A stretch of DNA of 64,000 bases from Protea cynaroides (taxonomy: Eukaryota; Streptophyta; Magnoliopsida; Proteales; Proteaceae): contig CM053274.1 of the NCBI GenBank assembly GCA_028583415.1, positions 87,807,902 through 87,871,901 of the forward strand, written 5' to 3'. The notes under the pieces are model-generated. The model was not told the origin of the DNA, made no database searches, and was given only the letters and a program-made list of their open reading frames with translations. Shown piece after piece: positions 37,849-50,506 of the stretch (its first letter is position 1; each line of letters opens with the position of its first letter). Made by a program: the position numbers and the translations under genes.

Positions 37849-40800
37849 ATGGGTTGGAGATACAGGACTGGGTTATGCTTGATTGGTGGTGTTGTGTTCA
37901 TCTGGGTTGTCTCTGCAGAGATTACACAGGTAATGGGACTCATTTTTTCCGCTCTTGGGGTTTGATTATAATTTTTTTGTTTTTTGTGTTTCTTTCTTTT
38001 ATGTTCTTATTCTCGTAATCTGGGTTATCTTCTTTTTGGTGTTTCGTTTTCGTTACCTTTTCTTTCTGCTTGCCAGACTTGGCTATTGAATTGGTTAGTG
38101 ATAGCGAATTTAATAAAGAAAACTTTGGAAAGTGAACTGCTCAAGAATGTAATCTGGTGTCGAAAATTGAGAATGATTGGATCTGTATTACTGTTGGCAT
38201 TTTATTCATGGGCCTTACTGTTGCGGGTTTGCTCTTTTCTCAAACTTTGGAGTAACGATGAGACCATATTCTTAAATATCAGTTTTCTTCGTGTTGATCT
38301 CCTGTCCTTTTCTCTGCCTACTTTGAGCTCATTCATAGACTTTTGTCATTTTTTATAATAAACAGGATTTCTTGGGTGTTTTTAGATTTATTACACTCTG
38401 TTTGTTAATCCTACCAGAATTTGGTGTTTGGATCCATTTTGTGCCTAGTGCAAATGACTTTTAGTGGTTATTGAACTGATAAAGAAACCAGCATGTCGGA
38501 GCATAAAATGCTTAAATGCTAATTTTATCCTGTTCTTGTTTAATGTGGACATCGATAAGCTGCCTTTTTCTGAACTAACCTTTGTATTTTACAATTATAA
38601 TGTTTTGGTAATTGCTGTTGAAACCATTTTTCTTCTTTTTTGGCTTTTTCTTCTGTTTTGTATCAAGCGTTGGAGAGTGAAGACTGAAGACCTATCACCT
38701 AGGTTACCTTTTTCAGCCTTTTATAATTTATTGTATTTGCCCTCCAATTTACTCATTTCTATATCTGATCTAAGAAATTTATAACACCTTTCTCTATTTA
38801 ATTGATTGTTTCTTCTGATGAAGAACCTTGTCTGGCCCTTTGGGTCACTCAGGAAAATTTGGGTTCAAGTAAGGCTCATGTTAAATCATAAATCTGGCAA
38901 TTGTCAGGTTGAGTTTGGGTCAAGTTCAGAGGAAACCCTGACCATCCCATTCTTAACTTAATTATATTAATGGTACTGAATTCAGACTGGTGCTCATAGA
39001 TGATACTTTCACATTGTTTCCCTGGTGGTACTTATAAACAATCAAAATGCCTCATATTAGGTGTTTATTTTTGCAAGTCAACTCAACTCAAGGAATCCTT
39101 GTCCCTACTAATGGGTCAGCTACATGAATCTTGTTTCATCATTCAACTCTATTCAGGGCTATACTTGTTGTCAACCCTAATCATAGTTGTCAAGGCGGCG
39201 AGGCGCCAAGGCATTGGAGGCCTAATGGGGCGCCTAGGCGACCAAGGCATCCTCCTAGGCGTTCAAGGTGCACAATTTTCCAAGGCGTCACAAGGGCGCC
39301 TGGGCACCTAAGCGATGCCTTGACAACTGTGACCCTAATCCATTCATGTCTTCTCTCACCACTTCTACCAAATTCATTTTAGGTTTGCCCCTTGCTCTTT
39401 TAGCTCCTCCCATTTGAATCATATACTCCTTCTGACCCGTCCATTCATGGATCTTCATTATGCACGTCCATCCCACATCAAACAACTTCCTTAACTTATC
39501 ATTGGATCCAAGCCACTCATGAATTGCCTCTATTGTGTACATTCCTTGTTTTATGTTTTCTGGTTTTCACCTTAAATATTTCTCATACAAAGTTGAACCC
39601 CCCCCCCCCCCCCCCAAAAAAAAAAAAAAAAAAAAAAAACACACACCCCCAGAAAGGGGGGGGAGAGGAAAGGAGCTATAATAGAGAGATCAGAATCACT
39701 GTTTTTTAGGTGTAAAAACTAAAAACATTTAATAGCTAGTACATAAGTTGACCCTATCTGAGGCCAGGTCGAACTTGAACTGTTGTGTGCGGAGTCTGGA
39801 AATGTAGCTCTTCTTTCACTTGCTTCTAGGCTTTGGCTTGGGTTGGTCCTAAAGCAAATGGATTTCACATACTTGACTATGGATGAACTCACTTTTGCTG
39901 GATTTTATTTGTACGCTATAGGCATATCTGACGTGATTCAGTTATGGAGACAATCTTCCTCTTTTCTCTTTTTTGTTTAACAGTTGAGGGGGGGAAAATG
40001 GTATATTAAGATTTTCCAGTTCTCACTTGGAAAAGATGAAAAATTTAAAATTGAGAAAAGCATTCTTGCAATTATTTTTCTAGGGATTTTTCGGTCTTCA
40101 ATTCTTTTGTCCATTGTTTGTTCGAAAGTAGGAAAAACATTTACAAATGGAGATCGTAGCAGTTATTAGACTCAGACATATCTATGAGTAATATCCTAAG
40201 GAGTTATGGATATTTGAGATGTTAAATAGAGAAGATCCTGTAGATGTGCTATGGGCTCTCTATTTCTATTTTCTACTTTTGTCTATTTCAACTATTGTTG
40301 AGCTACTCCTGCAAAAATATTTATTACTCTAAATTGTGTTGCAATAATATTTAGTTTGTTTGGGAAATTTTTTTACTTCATGTTTGTGTATACACATATA
40401 CATTTTTTTTTTCTTGAAGTAGGGTTTTAAACTTACTAATGTTCATGCATGCAGAGAATCTTTTCAGAGTACAAACAGCCATTTGCAATCACTTATTTGG
40501 GGACCTCACTTATGGCGATCTATCTACCCGTCTCAGTTCTTAGGAACTGGGTACACAGCTTTCTCCGTATAAAGTCATTCAAGAAGCTGCTACATGAAAA
40601 TGCGACAATGAACTTGTCAATTGGACTGGATACTCCCCTTAGAATTAATGGAATGCATCATAGTCTAGAAACAGAGATGAGAAGTTGCTTGACTAGTGAC
40701 ATGGATCTTTGTGAACGAGAAGAAGGGAAGCTGTTGCTTGCTAAGAGCACTGAAAATGAATCTGACCAATTAAACCACAGTTGTGAACTTAGCTCATGGG

Positions 40801-43800
40801 AAATTGCAAAGTGTAGTTTCTATCTGACTCCGTTATGGTTTATAACTGAGGTTTGGTGTTGCTAACATGACTTGGTGTTGCTAACATGACTTTTCTGTCC
40901 CATCTACTCTACATGAAATGCCAGTTGATGAAACCAAGAAACCATGTCATTGAAGCACTCGAATAGATGTATACACCATTTGAGGGTTTTTGTATTGTTA
41001 GAGAAATCATGTGATTGATGACCATACCTTTTGATTTTTTTATTTTTTTTAAAGTTTTTTTAATTAAAATTTTATTAAAAAAAAGAGGAATTGTTCTCCA
41101 TTTCTTTTACTATCGTAAAGAATGTGATTGTTTCTATTATTTAGCTTGGGCATCCATCCAATCCAAGGTTTGGACATTCAGAGGTCCATTATGTTTGACT
41201 CATCAAATTATGAGTTCCACTCTGACACACTGCAGCTTTGCAGTCTGTATACTATTTTTACTCCATGCATATTAAGGTTTCTTTATTCTTTTTTTTCAAC
41301 TTAAAGAAAAAGTACAATATTTTAAAAATGATATTTTTGCTTTCTATCCTATTGGACAACCTTTAGATTGTTTTTAAGTTTTGAAAGGTTACTGAATCCC
41401 CCCCTCTCACTTTGATGCAGTACTTATCCAATAGTGCATTAGCAAACACAAGCGTTGCAAGTACCACTGTCTTGACTTCCACATCAGGACTCTTCACGCT
41501 TTTCTTTGGAGCATACTTTGGCCAGGACTCCATAAATATAGCAAAGGTTGTTGCCGTGGTTGTCAGCATTGCTGGTGTCACCATGACAACACTTGGAAAA
41601 ACTTGGGCACCTGATGAGACACACAGCATATCTGTGTAAGCTTATTCCGTTTTTCAGATCCTTCAGTGAATGTTTAGGTCCTTCCATATCTAATTATTCT
41701 CATGTTAGTGATCATTGCCACCGTCAGTCCATCCTATCCAAATCCAGTAGTTCTAAAAGGCATCTTTATTCATTATTTTGACTGCATCTTATTGCATTAG
41801 TAAATATTAAATGGCTATATTTTTTTTCTTTTTTCCTTTCATGGATGTTTTTTAGTGTCTAATGTTTGTCCTGCTTCCTGAAATAGACACGTTGCCAACT
41901 GAACAACTCAGGGGTTGTCTGTTCCAAACTCTTAATCATCATTCCACCTTTGGACTGGCTGTAGTCCAAAAATTAGAGTAATCTGATGCTCTTAACTGTT
42001 CGTTTGGAATTCTATCTAATTAGGTTGCTAGTAATTGTAGATCTTTCAGAAATAATGTTCTTACTGATTAATAATCTTGACTGTTGCTTAGTTTCTTTCT
42101 TTACATTATGAGCTTCTCTTACCTTCCTGAGCAGAAAGGGAGTTATGGTAGTGAGGCTAAGGTTATCTTACTGGTTTATTTGTTTAACTCAAGTTCCTTG
42201 CCCAATTGGAAAGACTAGCTCAGAACATTAGAAACAAAAGCTTTGTGTCTATCACAGGAGAATATATAGACCAAGTTACATTCAAGCATAGCCCATGAAG
42301 GCTAACTGTAATACTACATAGTTTTTAAGCATTGCCTATGAACAGGTAATTTTTCTTGTCTTGCTTTTCCGTATGTCACAAGAACTTTGTAACTACATCT
42401 ACCGCTAGATTTTCTTTGGAGAGATTTAATTTCTTCATAAAATTTTCATGGATTCCTATGTTCCTGTTAAGCTAACATTTTTTTTTCCTTTACATGTTTC
42501 CCAGGAATACAACACAGTCCATCATGGGTGATATTTTTGGTCTCCTTTCTGCAATAGTATATGGCTTATTCACTGGTGGAGCATTTTTATTTTATAACCA
42601 GTGATATTAACTGTTTTAGCTCACATATAAGTGATCAATTTCAATATCAGGACTTTGCTTTGGAATCACTATGTGACATATGGACTACTGGTTATTTTTT
42701 GCAGTGCTACTTAAGAGAGCTTCTGGGTCAGGAGGAGAAAAGATTGATTTGCAGAAGTTCTTTGGATATATTGGACTTTTCAGTCTTCTTGGCCTTTGGT
42801 GGCTTGGTAAGATCCATTTTCATCATGTTTTCTGATCTTGAGAAAATGATATAGAATATTGACAGTATTTCACTTTTATTTGCTACGTTTGTAGCTGCAT
42901 CCAATGATTCTGATTAATATTCCACTGGGCAGTAGTTTTCTTTGTACTGGCAGATTGTGAAGAGAGTATTTACATGGTTTTATGAATATTCAACTCCCAG
43001 TTCTTTGTGATGGATGCAAGAGAATGTTCCAATCTATGATTCTTTAAACTCCCAGGCTAATAATTAATGTGCTCCAGTGCTCCAATTTTTTCTGCCTTTT
43101 CTTGTTTTCTTTTCTATTCAAGAGCCCCTTCTTTGTACTTCTTTAGTGGCAAGAGAGCATTTCTTCCTGTTCTGATGGCTACAAATGAAATAAACAAAAT
43201 AGAAAATTTCCTGAGTGAGGCTTAGGAACATTTATTGACTATGGACTTGTTTAGAAGGTTCAAGAGAATGCACAAGACAGTTGATGCATGACCTTCAATT
43301 CCACCATGGGCACTGTTAATACATTAAGTTACATAGCTTTCTTAGCCAATAAATCATACAGACATCAACTTCACTTTTAAAAGTGTCATGCTTCTTTCTT
43401 GACATAATAGAACTTGCTGTCATAACAAACTTAATAGCTTGAGGCTGCTTGGATTTAGAGCACTCAGATTTTCAAGACTAATTTGTGGTACTATTGTCGG
43501 GGAAAGAATTAGATATTGTCCATCATCCAGTCAACCACATAACTAGTTTTTCCAACCATGACATAGATATGTGGCACAAGGAAGCACCAAAAGATCTTCA
43601 TTCATTTTGAATCCTTTTGAGGGACTATAACTGGCTATTTGCAGATTTCTGGTATTCCACTCTGTTATGATTTTCAGTGGGAATGATATTGTCTGATCCT
43701 AATTTTCTTGAGATTCCATTTCCAATATAGATTTGAAATCCAGATAAAATCTACCAAATAGCCAAATGCAATTAACAAGTTGGAGGGCCATTATAGAGGT

Positions 43801-45006
43801 GCAAATGGATTTTTTACTGTATAAATGGCTGGATTTTATGCTTATTGAAACTCTGTTAGGTTCCAGAACTCATTGTCAGCCATCTACATCAGAAATTTTG
43901 TATAGATACAGAGGGAGTAGAGGTTTTCAACTTTATTTATAGATAATTTCTTTGTTACATAACTTAGAGAATTGTCTATTGAAGTTAAATACAGTACATC
44001 TCATGGAAATATAGAACGGTGAGGCTGGAACAAAGTTTTCTGGTTCTAAGCAATAGCTCAGGTCTTTAATTCAAAGGGATTAATTACGTACCATGAAATA
44101 CTGAAGATCGGAGACAGCCAGCCCAATGCTAGCTGGCAAAATGAACAGCAGATGTCTTCCACCAGTGACACATTTGCGTGCTGTGATCATAAGTTCAGGT
44201 GTTTGCATTTGGTAATGATAAATGAGGAATTGACTATTTCTATGCAAATATGAGTATGTTTTGATGTGTTGGGTGGATCAAGAATATTCTTTTAATCACT
44301 AGTGCTTCCTCTCCACACCACAGCCCCCCCCACAAAAAGGGGGGTATAAATTTACAATTGGAAGTGGCTTTATATATCCATCTTTGTAATGTATGATTCC
44401 CTTTTTCTATTATTGTGAGCAGCTTCTCTTTCATCTTCCCTTTTACATAGGGACCCCCTTTACATATTTCTACATTTGCTATGCAGTGTGGCCACTGACT
44501 GCTGTGGGGATTGAACCAATTTTTAGAATGCCATATTCAGCATCTGTTAAAGAAGTGGTACTGCTAAATAGCTTGCTGGGATGTGTTCTTTCGGATTACA
44601 TTTGGTATGTAAAGTTACCTCCTTATACATTATAAGTATTATTTTTCTCTTCTCAAATACATATCCTGTAGCTTCATTAAAACAGTAACTGTGAACTAAA
44701 AATTGAACCAGGGCTCTTTCTGTGGTTTGGACAACCCCATTAGTTGCCACCTTGGGCATGTCACTCACAATACCCCTGGCAATGGTAGCAGACATGGTTA
44801 TTCATGGTCGCCAGTACTCTGCTATCTATATATTTGGATCAACTCAGGTATTCTCATGTTCATGATAAGTTTCATTCCATGTTTAACTTTTTGATTAAAC
44901 CTATATATTAAGAAATTTTTACTTAACAGGCTTATCTGTTCAGGTTTTTGCAGGGTTTGTTATAGCTAACCTCTCAGACAAGTGTTCATGCCAAACAGAC
45001 TCATAG
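37849..45006 (+). CDS. EamA/DMT-family transporter, SLC35F5-like
   Basis: Multipass membrane protein of the drug/metabolite transporter superfamily. The relatives I recognise are plant EamA-like proteins, human SLC35F5 and yeast vacuolar YML018C; the substrate is unknown. Exons: 37849-37929, 40455-40850, 41421-41635, 42505-42575, 42705-42806, 44487-44604, 44712-44847, 44944-45006. They encode 393 residues; all introns are GT-AG with consistent phase. The N terminus MGWRYR..LIGGVVFIWVVSAEITQ is membrane segment 1. A hydrophilic stretch (about 60-150) precedes the second half. EamA repeat features include SNSALANTSVASTTVLTSTS, LFTLFFGAYF, AKVVAVVVSIAGV, FGLLSAIVYGLF, WTTPLVATLGMSLTIPLAMV and a final VFAGFVIAN. 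An in-frame ATG at 37834 would add five residues; relatives start at MGW, so 37849 is preferred. Intron 1 (2.5 kb) carries a LINE with a nested MITE. Confidence 0.95.
39098..39542 (-). mobile_element. RTE-type LINE 3' fragment interrupted by a MITE
   Basis: The plus strand 'AATGGGTCAGCTACATGAATC..' is collinear with the LINE at 61867-62178. After the 149-base MITE it resumes at 39341. On the minus strand it encodes RGKPKMNLVEVVREDMN, typical of the plant RTE ORF end. It lies antisense in intron 1 of the transporter gene. Confidence 0.72.
39174..39340. mobile_element. MITE with 9-bp TSD, AGTTGTCAAGGC termini
   Basis: A 149-base element (39183-39331) sits between exact duplications ACCCTAATC (39174-39182 and 39332-39340). 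The termini are AGTTGTCAAGGCGGCG and, inverted, AGTTGTCAAGGCATCG. The interior is made of GGCGCC/AAGGCG words. The nine-base duplication suggests Mutator-type transposition. It splits the LINE at 39098-39542. Confidence 0.85.
39598..39660. repeat. C-tract/A-tract low-complexity block
   Basis: A run of about 18 C is followed directly by about 23 A, then CA repeats and a G-tract. It is intronic and prone to length error in sequencing and assembly. Confidence 0.85.
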
Positions 45007-46043
45007 CTTGCCTGATTCTAACTGGATATTGTGCAAATTACAATAGATAAGATTGAATCTCTCCTTTTTGTAAAGTACAGTACAGCCATGTTAGTAAACA
45101 TAGTATTAAGAATCTAAGATAATGTTGTTCAGCAATGAATTAAGTTGCTACAGAAAAAAGATCAATCCTTTGTGGAAGTGAAAACCCTAGGTTTCATGTT
45201 ATTTGCAGGAGTGTACTTTTGTTGGAGAAAATCTAAAGGACCTGCATTGTACCTAAACTCTGAAGAATCCAGCTTTAATCCAAACATCACTGTCTAACCT
45301 TTGTCCTACTTTTATGTTGCCTACATGGATCTTATTTGTAGTTCCATTCATTGTTACATCTTCTATCAAAGCAATTATGTTAAATCTTTTCTACTTGGGT
45401 CAATTAACATCCTCTTGAGCCTTGACAGAGCTTTGAAATTCAAATTGCATTTAGATATCAATATTGTCATTGATGATACTCCAGATGGCTACTTCAATAG
45501 TTTTCTTAGGCCAGCACTCCTACGTGGCCCAACTGAAAACCGACAAAATATAAAAACCGATCTAGACCAATCGATTAAAGACCGGTTGGTTAAGTTGTCG
45601 ATTACGTGGCACCACTTATCAGTTGTGAATAAATGGTTTAATCATTTAATAGACTGAATCGATTGGTATGAATCCGATTATAGATGATTGTTGTAAATTC
45701 AAATCGCATTTCTTATAGTTTGTTTGGCATGAGTTTGATTATAGACTAAGTAATTGATCGATCAATTGTAAGTAAGTTAATGTTTAACCTATGATGACCA
45801 ATTAGTTAAATGTTATGGTCACAATTTTAGGTCTTAAAAGTGGTGGTGACTGGGGATCGATTCAGCCCGACAGAAATTGATCGGTTGATACCCCTGATTC
45901 TAAAATACTGTAACCTGGTTGTCAGTCAGTGTATTTGGTGTAAGTTCAAGGAGGTCGAGTGTTTGGCTCTTTATTTCAGATGACGTGGCACCCACTTTTT
46001 CCATCCCCTCTCCTCCACACCTGGCCCCACCCTCCGGGCCAGA
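45007..46043. other. Intergenic region, no gene recognised
   Basis: This is the 3' flank of the transporter, then a repeat-like block (45530-45900) rich in 'AACCGA/TCGATT' words. A frame at 45301-45657 has no recognisable family. Confidence 0.5.
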
Positions 46044-46080
46044 TCGTGGTGGGCCCAATTGGCCCAAGAAAATATATAAA
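46044..46080 (+). promoter_or_regulatory. Site II-like (TGGGCC) motifs and TATA-like box upstream of PRPL35
   Basis: TGGGCCC (46050-46056) and TTGGCCCA (46059-46066) form the near-palindrome GGGCCCAATTGGCCCA. An ATATATAAA (46072-46080) follows. Site II TGGGCC motifs bind TCP-type factors and are common in plant ribosomal-protein promoters. The distance to the ATG (about 410 bases) implies a long leader or another start nearer the gene, so its use is uncertain. Confidence 0.5.
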
Positions 46081-46487
46081 CAGGTCCTAATGGACTGTAG
46101 CGCAGTTCCTATTTTTCCAACGTGGGAGGGTGTCAGACTGGTACAGTCTTGCCACGCGAAAAGATGATAAAAGATGATTGGATGATGACGTGGCAAATGC
46201 ATGGAAGTCTTGTTGGATAGCCGACTCAGTTGCTCTGTTTTACATACAAGGACATTCAAGTTCTGTAGCCACTCGATTGGGATCTTCTGTATTAGTTTCG
46301 ATAGCAGAGAGCCATTGAAAGGGTACCTGTGGCTTTTGCTGTAGACATCAACTATCGAGATTGAAGATTCCCAGTCGACGGTCTTCTCTCTGAATCTTTC
46401 TATCCATTAATCCACGCAGGTTCTGCCTTCTGCGTTTATGCTAGAAAGGCTACCAGGAGAGCAGAGAGAAGAATTGAGACAGAGAAA

Positions 46488-49400
46488 ATGGCGTCTGTAA
46501 CGCTGATGCCATTCTGTTTGAAGCTCCCGTCCTCTATTACTTCAATTCGGAGTTACCATGGCGTTCGTCTTGCTCCATTGAACAAGATAACCTCATTGAA
46601 GCTTAGTTCGTCGCAAAACATTTCTTGGTTTCGTTCTCTTCTCCCAAAGAAGCTCTGCACAATCACTTGGTTTCCTCAGAATCCTCAATCTCACACCATT
46701 GTCGCCGCAAAAGGTTACAAAATGAAAACCCACAAGGTATATATATACATCATTATGTCCTTAAGCTCTTGCAAATTTCTCTCAAAATTTGCCTTAAAGT
46801 AGATAATCTAGGCGTTAATAAAAATCCGTTTCTTTGAAGATCTTGTTGTTAAACTTTTGATTCTTAGGCTTCAGCGAAGCGATTTCGTGTGACCGGTACT
46901 GGTAAGATATTTCGGAGAAGAGCTGGAAAGCAGCACTTGCTTGCGAAGAAGAATACCAAGAGGAAACTGCGACTGTCGAAAATGGTGGGTTGTTCCGAAT
47001 TTACATGCGGGTTAATATAAGTATTTTACTTTCGTATGTTTTATGTGCATAGCTTTTGCTTTTTAGATGGAAGAGCAATTTGAAATATCTGAAACCCCCC
47101 CTCCCATTTTCCATTTCTTTTTTCTGTTGTGGATAGTCGATTTGGTTGGAAGTTTGTTTGTAATTGGTTCAAAGTTGTGAGTACGCTCTGATTCAATGGA
47201 AGAACTGGAGTTCTTTCAATTGTTCTGAATTGGTATATTTTTTATTTGTTGGCTTATGCAAGATGTATTTATGCTAGAGTGCATTATCTCATTTGTCTTC
47301 TTTATTGTATGTGTTATATGGTGTGGTATAAGTTAAACTGGTATTGAAGGAGGCTCGGAAAAGACTGTTGTTCATAACATTTGCACCCCATAGAGATTAG
47401 AGAATGAGCTTCATCTACATACTGTAGATATTGAATCAAAAAAATCAGAAAATATCTTTAGTGTCTGAGGAATGAAAAGGGTTGTGTTCCGCAACATAGG
47501 AGTTAGTGTTTCATCCTTAGGGATAAAACAAAGTGGGTAAATGAGTATTTATCTAGTTGCAATATCTTTTAGTTTGGGGGTACCGGTTAAGGTTCGTAAT
47601 GAAGACTCAGAATGTCTAAATTGAGGAGCATTCCTGAAAGTATTATCTCCATTTCTAGCATATTTGAATGCCAGCTTATTTGTGAGATCATTTGAGCCGC
47701 TGATATATCTTGGAGTTGGAGATATCTAAATCATAATCAAGTTCCTCTCGAGATCTCTCTCCAAAGGTCCATGATGACCATGCTACCAGAGTATATATGG
47801 AAATAGTTATTCCCTCCTAAAATATCTTTGCTTATCAGAGTTTCTGAAAAGGGTGATTTTTCTCGAGTAGGTTATTGGAGCTTGTAGCTAATATTTGAAA
47901 GAGATTGTACATATTCAATAAGTGATTAAATTTAAATTTTGGGAGATTAAGTATTAATTTGGATGTCAACGAGTTATGTCTATATATTTTAGAGTTTTTC
48001 TTCTTAGAGAAATCTGTTGATTGCATATGGAAGGTTATCCTTGATGGTTTCTGAATACCAATAGAAGCTTCTCATTGACCACTCATCTCTTTTCTATTTT
48101 TTAGTCTTTGTTAAGATATTCCCTTTCTATCAAGTATTCAAGTGAGAAGAAAATAAAAAATTTAAAACAGAGAAAGAGTGATAGATACTACACCCCTCAT
48201 GGGTGTCAACAAAATAATAAGGTCTGTTAGAAAATCAAGGGAAGTTGGAGTCATTTCAGTATCTTATAATCCAAAAGCTCGCTAAAAATATGGCTTACTC
48301 AATCCGTTTCCTGCATGTAAAGGTGAAGGGAACCTGTACAAAACTTCCTGAAAGAGACACAAGCAGGTTGGGTATACATCACTTCTTATGGTTAAAAGGA
48401 ATGCCATAAAGAACAAGAAGGAAGCCACAAATACTTTATGAAATAATTCAAGTTTCATAAGACAACTAAAAAAGTATGTGCACATAAACAATTCACATTT
48501 ATATGCATATGAACAAGCAAACTGGGAATAACTAGTCACTGGTCTATCTCAATACTTGTAATAAAGATCAATTGACTGACTGGATTAGTGTTACCAGAGA
48601 TGAATAATCCTCATATTGGGATAGTTGATAAACTTCAGAATATGTGGCTATGCATAAAAACATTAAAGAAGAAAGTTGAGATTTAAAAAGATATAAAGAA
48701 AGAAAGGATGTGTCAATTCATAGTAGTCCCACTATTTTTCTAATGTTCCTTTCTTTCTATGTGATTTTTTCTTTTCTCTGTCACATTTTGCTAATGGTGC
48801 TCTTACTACGGTATGTTTCCTTGGTTCTTGTCCAAAACTATGTTAGTAGCTAGTAGTATGTTCTCTATGACTGATTTTGGTCAGCCAGAAGACAAATTTG
48901 TATGCTGGAATTGCTACTATTTGTTTCTCCCAAAGGTCAGAGGATAATATTTTACCCTTGTATGCCATCTCAGGTAATATTTTGAGACTAATTATATATC
49001 ATAAGCTAAAACTATATCATTCACTTTTGGCATTTCAGATGTGCAAAATGGTGACATTTTTTTCATGATGCTCGGTTTTATAGCTTACAGTTTCATAATA
49101 TCAGTACTATTACTCTGATCCTGTCTAGGTTATTTCCTATGTCTTTCCGTTGTCCTTTTCTTTTATTTTTTTAAGTCAAACTGTTACAATGGAGCATTAG
49201 ACATGTCATATTTTTATATGCCATCTCCCTTTTTGCACTTTCCTTTCCATTTAATGCTTTCTATTAGCCCTGTCAATGCCGATTGCTGATTTCATTGATG
49301 ATCTTCCAAAATCTGCCACCAACACAAACCATCACATGAACCTTACTGTAGGACATAGAGTGATAATCTTGAATTCCATTTGGCTCTGTTTGGTTGTGAG

Positions 49401-50048
49401 GGAAATTAGAGGGAAGGGAAGTGAAAATTTTCAAACCTAAAAAGGAAACTTTTATAATCATTACATCCAAATCCAATACTAAATATGGTAAGAAACTTAA
49501 GAAATATATACAATAATGTTGGGTAATGATTATACAAGTCCTTTTTAGGTTTGAAAATTTTCACATCCCTTCCCTCTAATTTCCCTTGCAACCAAATGGA
49601 GCCTTGTATTGCATTTAACTGAAAAAAGGAAAAAAATTTAGAGGAAGAATGACAGTTTATACTTCTATGTACAGTGTCAACTCCTCCTAATTGCATGCAT
49701 GGCAAGTGTTGCACTCAAGGATCTCGAAGGAAATTTAAAAAGATAAACCATGGCTCATTTTATTACAATCAATTTTCTGATCAAAAAGGAAAAGTAATTC
49801 TACATATATGGCCAAGTCCTCTTAAAAGTATGCATGATAGATGTTAAGCATAGAAACTTCTAAAGGAATCAAAGAAAATGACTATTTGCAGACTATGATT
49901 CTCATTTTGGCAAAATATCATATTCTTTTTCAGTAAATAGCCAGACAACATGCATTTTTTTGGTAGTTTCGTTTTCTCCCGCAGAACATGGACTTTATAG
50001 GCATGTCATCTCAGGCAACCATGGCTGATAAAATTTTATCTAATGTAT

Positions 50049-50089
<41 letters not shown>

Positions 50090-50506
50090 TTAACATTTAG
50101 AGGAAGAAATTATTTTGCACCTTGTTGTGGCTCTCTGCTGGATTACTATATCAAGCTGATTTTTTTTTGGTTGAGTATAGCAAGTTGATTACACCTAGGA
50201 AAAATTCAGTGACATTTTATTAATTGAAACTGTCATTTATTCCAAGTGAATTCCATTACTATCTTCTATGAATGATTGATCAGCAAAGCTGCCACTAGTT
50301 GTGTAATAAATAGCGTCCAGTTGTCATTGTTTTCATGCTATATTCCATATTAACATGGCTATCTGCTTTGCAAAGTCAATTTGTGCAACTCTGCATTCTG
50401 ACATCTCTGTGGTTATAATCGTCCGCAGCACCCAGTAAACCGGAGAGACTATGACAATGTGATCGGTGCCTTGCCATACCTAAAAGTGAATCGGCAAGCA
50501 AAGTAA
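46488..50506 (+). CDS. PRPL35: Plastid ribosomal protein bL35 (PRPL35), nuclear-encoded
   Basis: A component of the chloroplast 50S subunit. Exons: 46488-46736, 46868-46984, 50429-50506, giving 147 residues, close to the 145 of Arabidopsis PRPL35. All exons end on codon boundaries. Residues 1 to about 72 are Ser-rich, basic and acid-poor, a typical transit peptide. The mature part opens AAKGYKMKTHK and continues ASAKRFRVTGTGKIFRRRAG, then a basic KQHLLAKKNTKRK stretch, the bL35 signature. The tail H.VNRRDYDNVIGALPYLKV is the plastid-specific end. The start is the first ATG of the frame and gives a transit peptide of sensible length. Intron 2 (46985-50428) is unusually long and holds a Tourist-like MITE and a CT microsatellite. 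It is the only recognisable gene between 45 and 57.5 kb. Confidence 0.96.
49382..49603. mobile_element. Tourist-like (PIF/Harbinger-type) MITE
   Basis: A 222-base palindromic element. The ends are GGCTCTGTTTGGTTGTGAGG and, inverted, GGCTCCATTTGGTTGCAAGG. The arms run about 75 bases through GGGAAATTAGAGGGAAGGGA and GAAAATTTTCAAACCTAAAA. The flanks are TTT and TTG, so a 3-base TWA duplication is not evident. It lies in intron 2 of PRPL35. A related, interrupted copy is at 36588-37190. Confidence 0.85.
50051..50086. repeat. CT microsatellite in PRPL35 intron 2
   Basis: About 18 uninterrupted CT repeats on the + strand. Confidence 0.9.

Noticed and set aside
45301..45657. 118-residue + strand frame after the transporter stop
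   Set aside because: No domain is recognised and it runs into repeat-like sequence at 45530.
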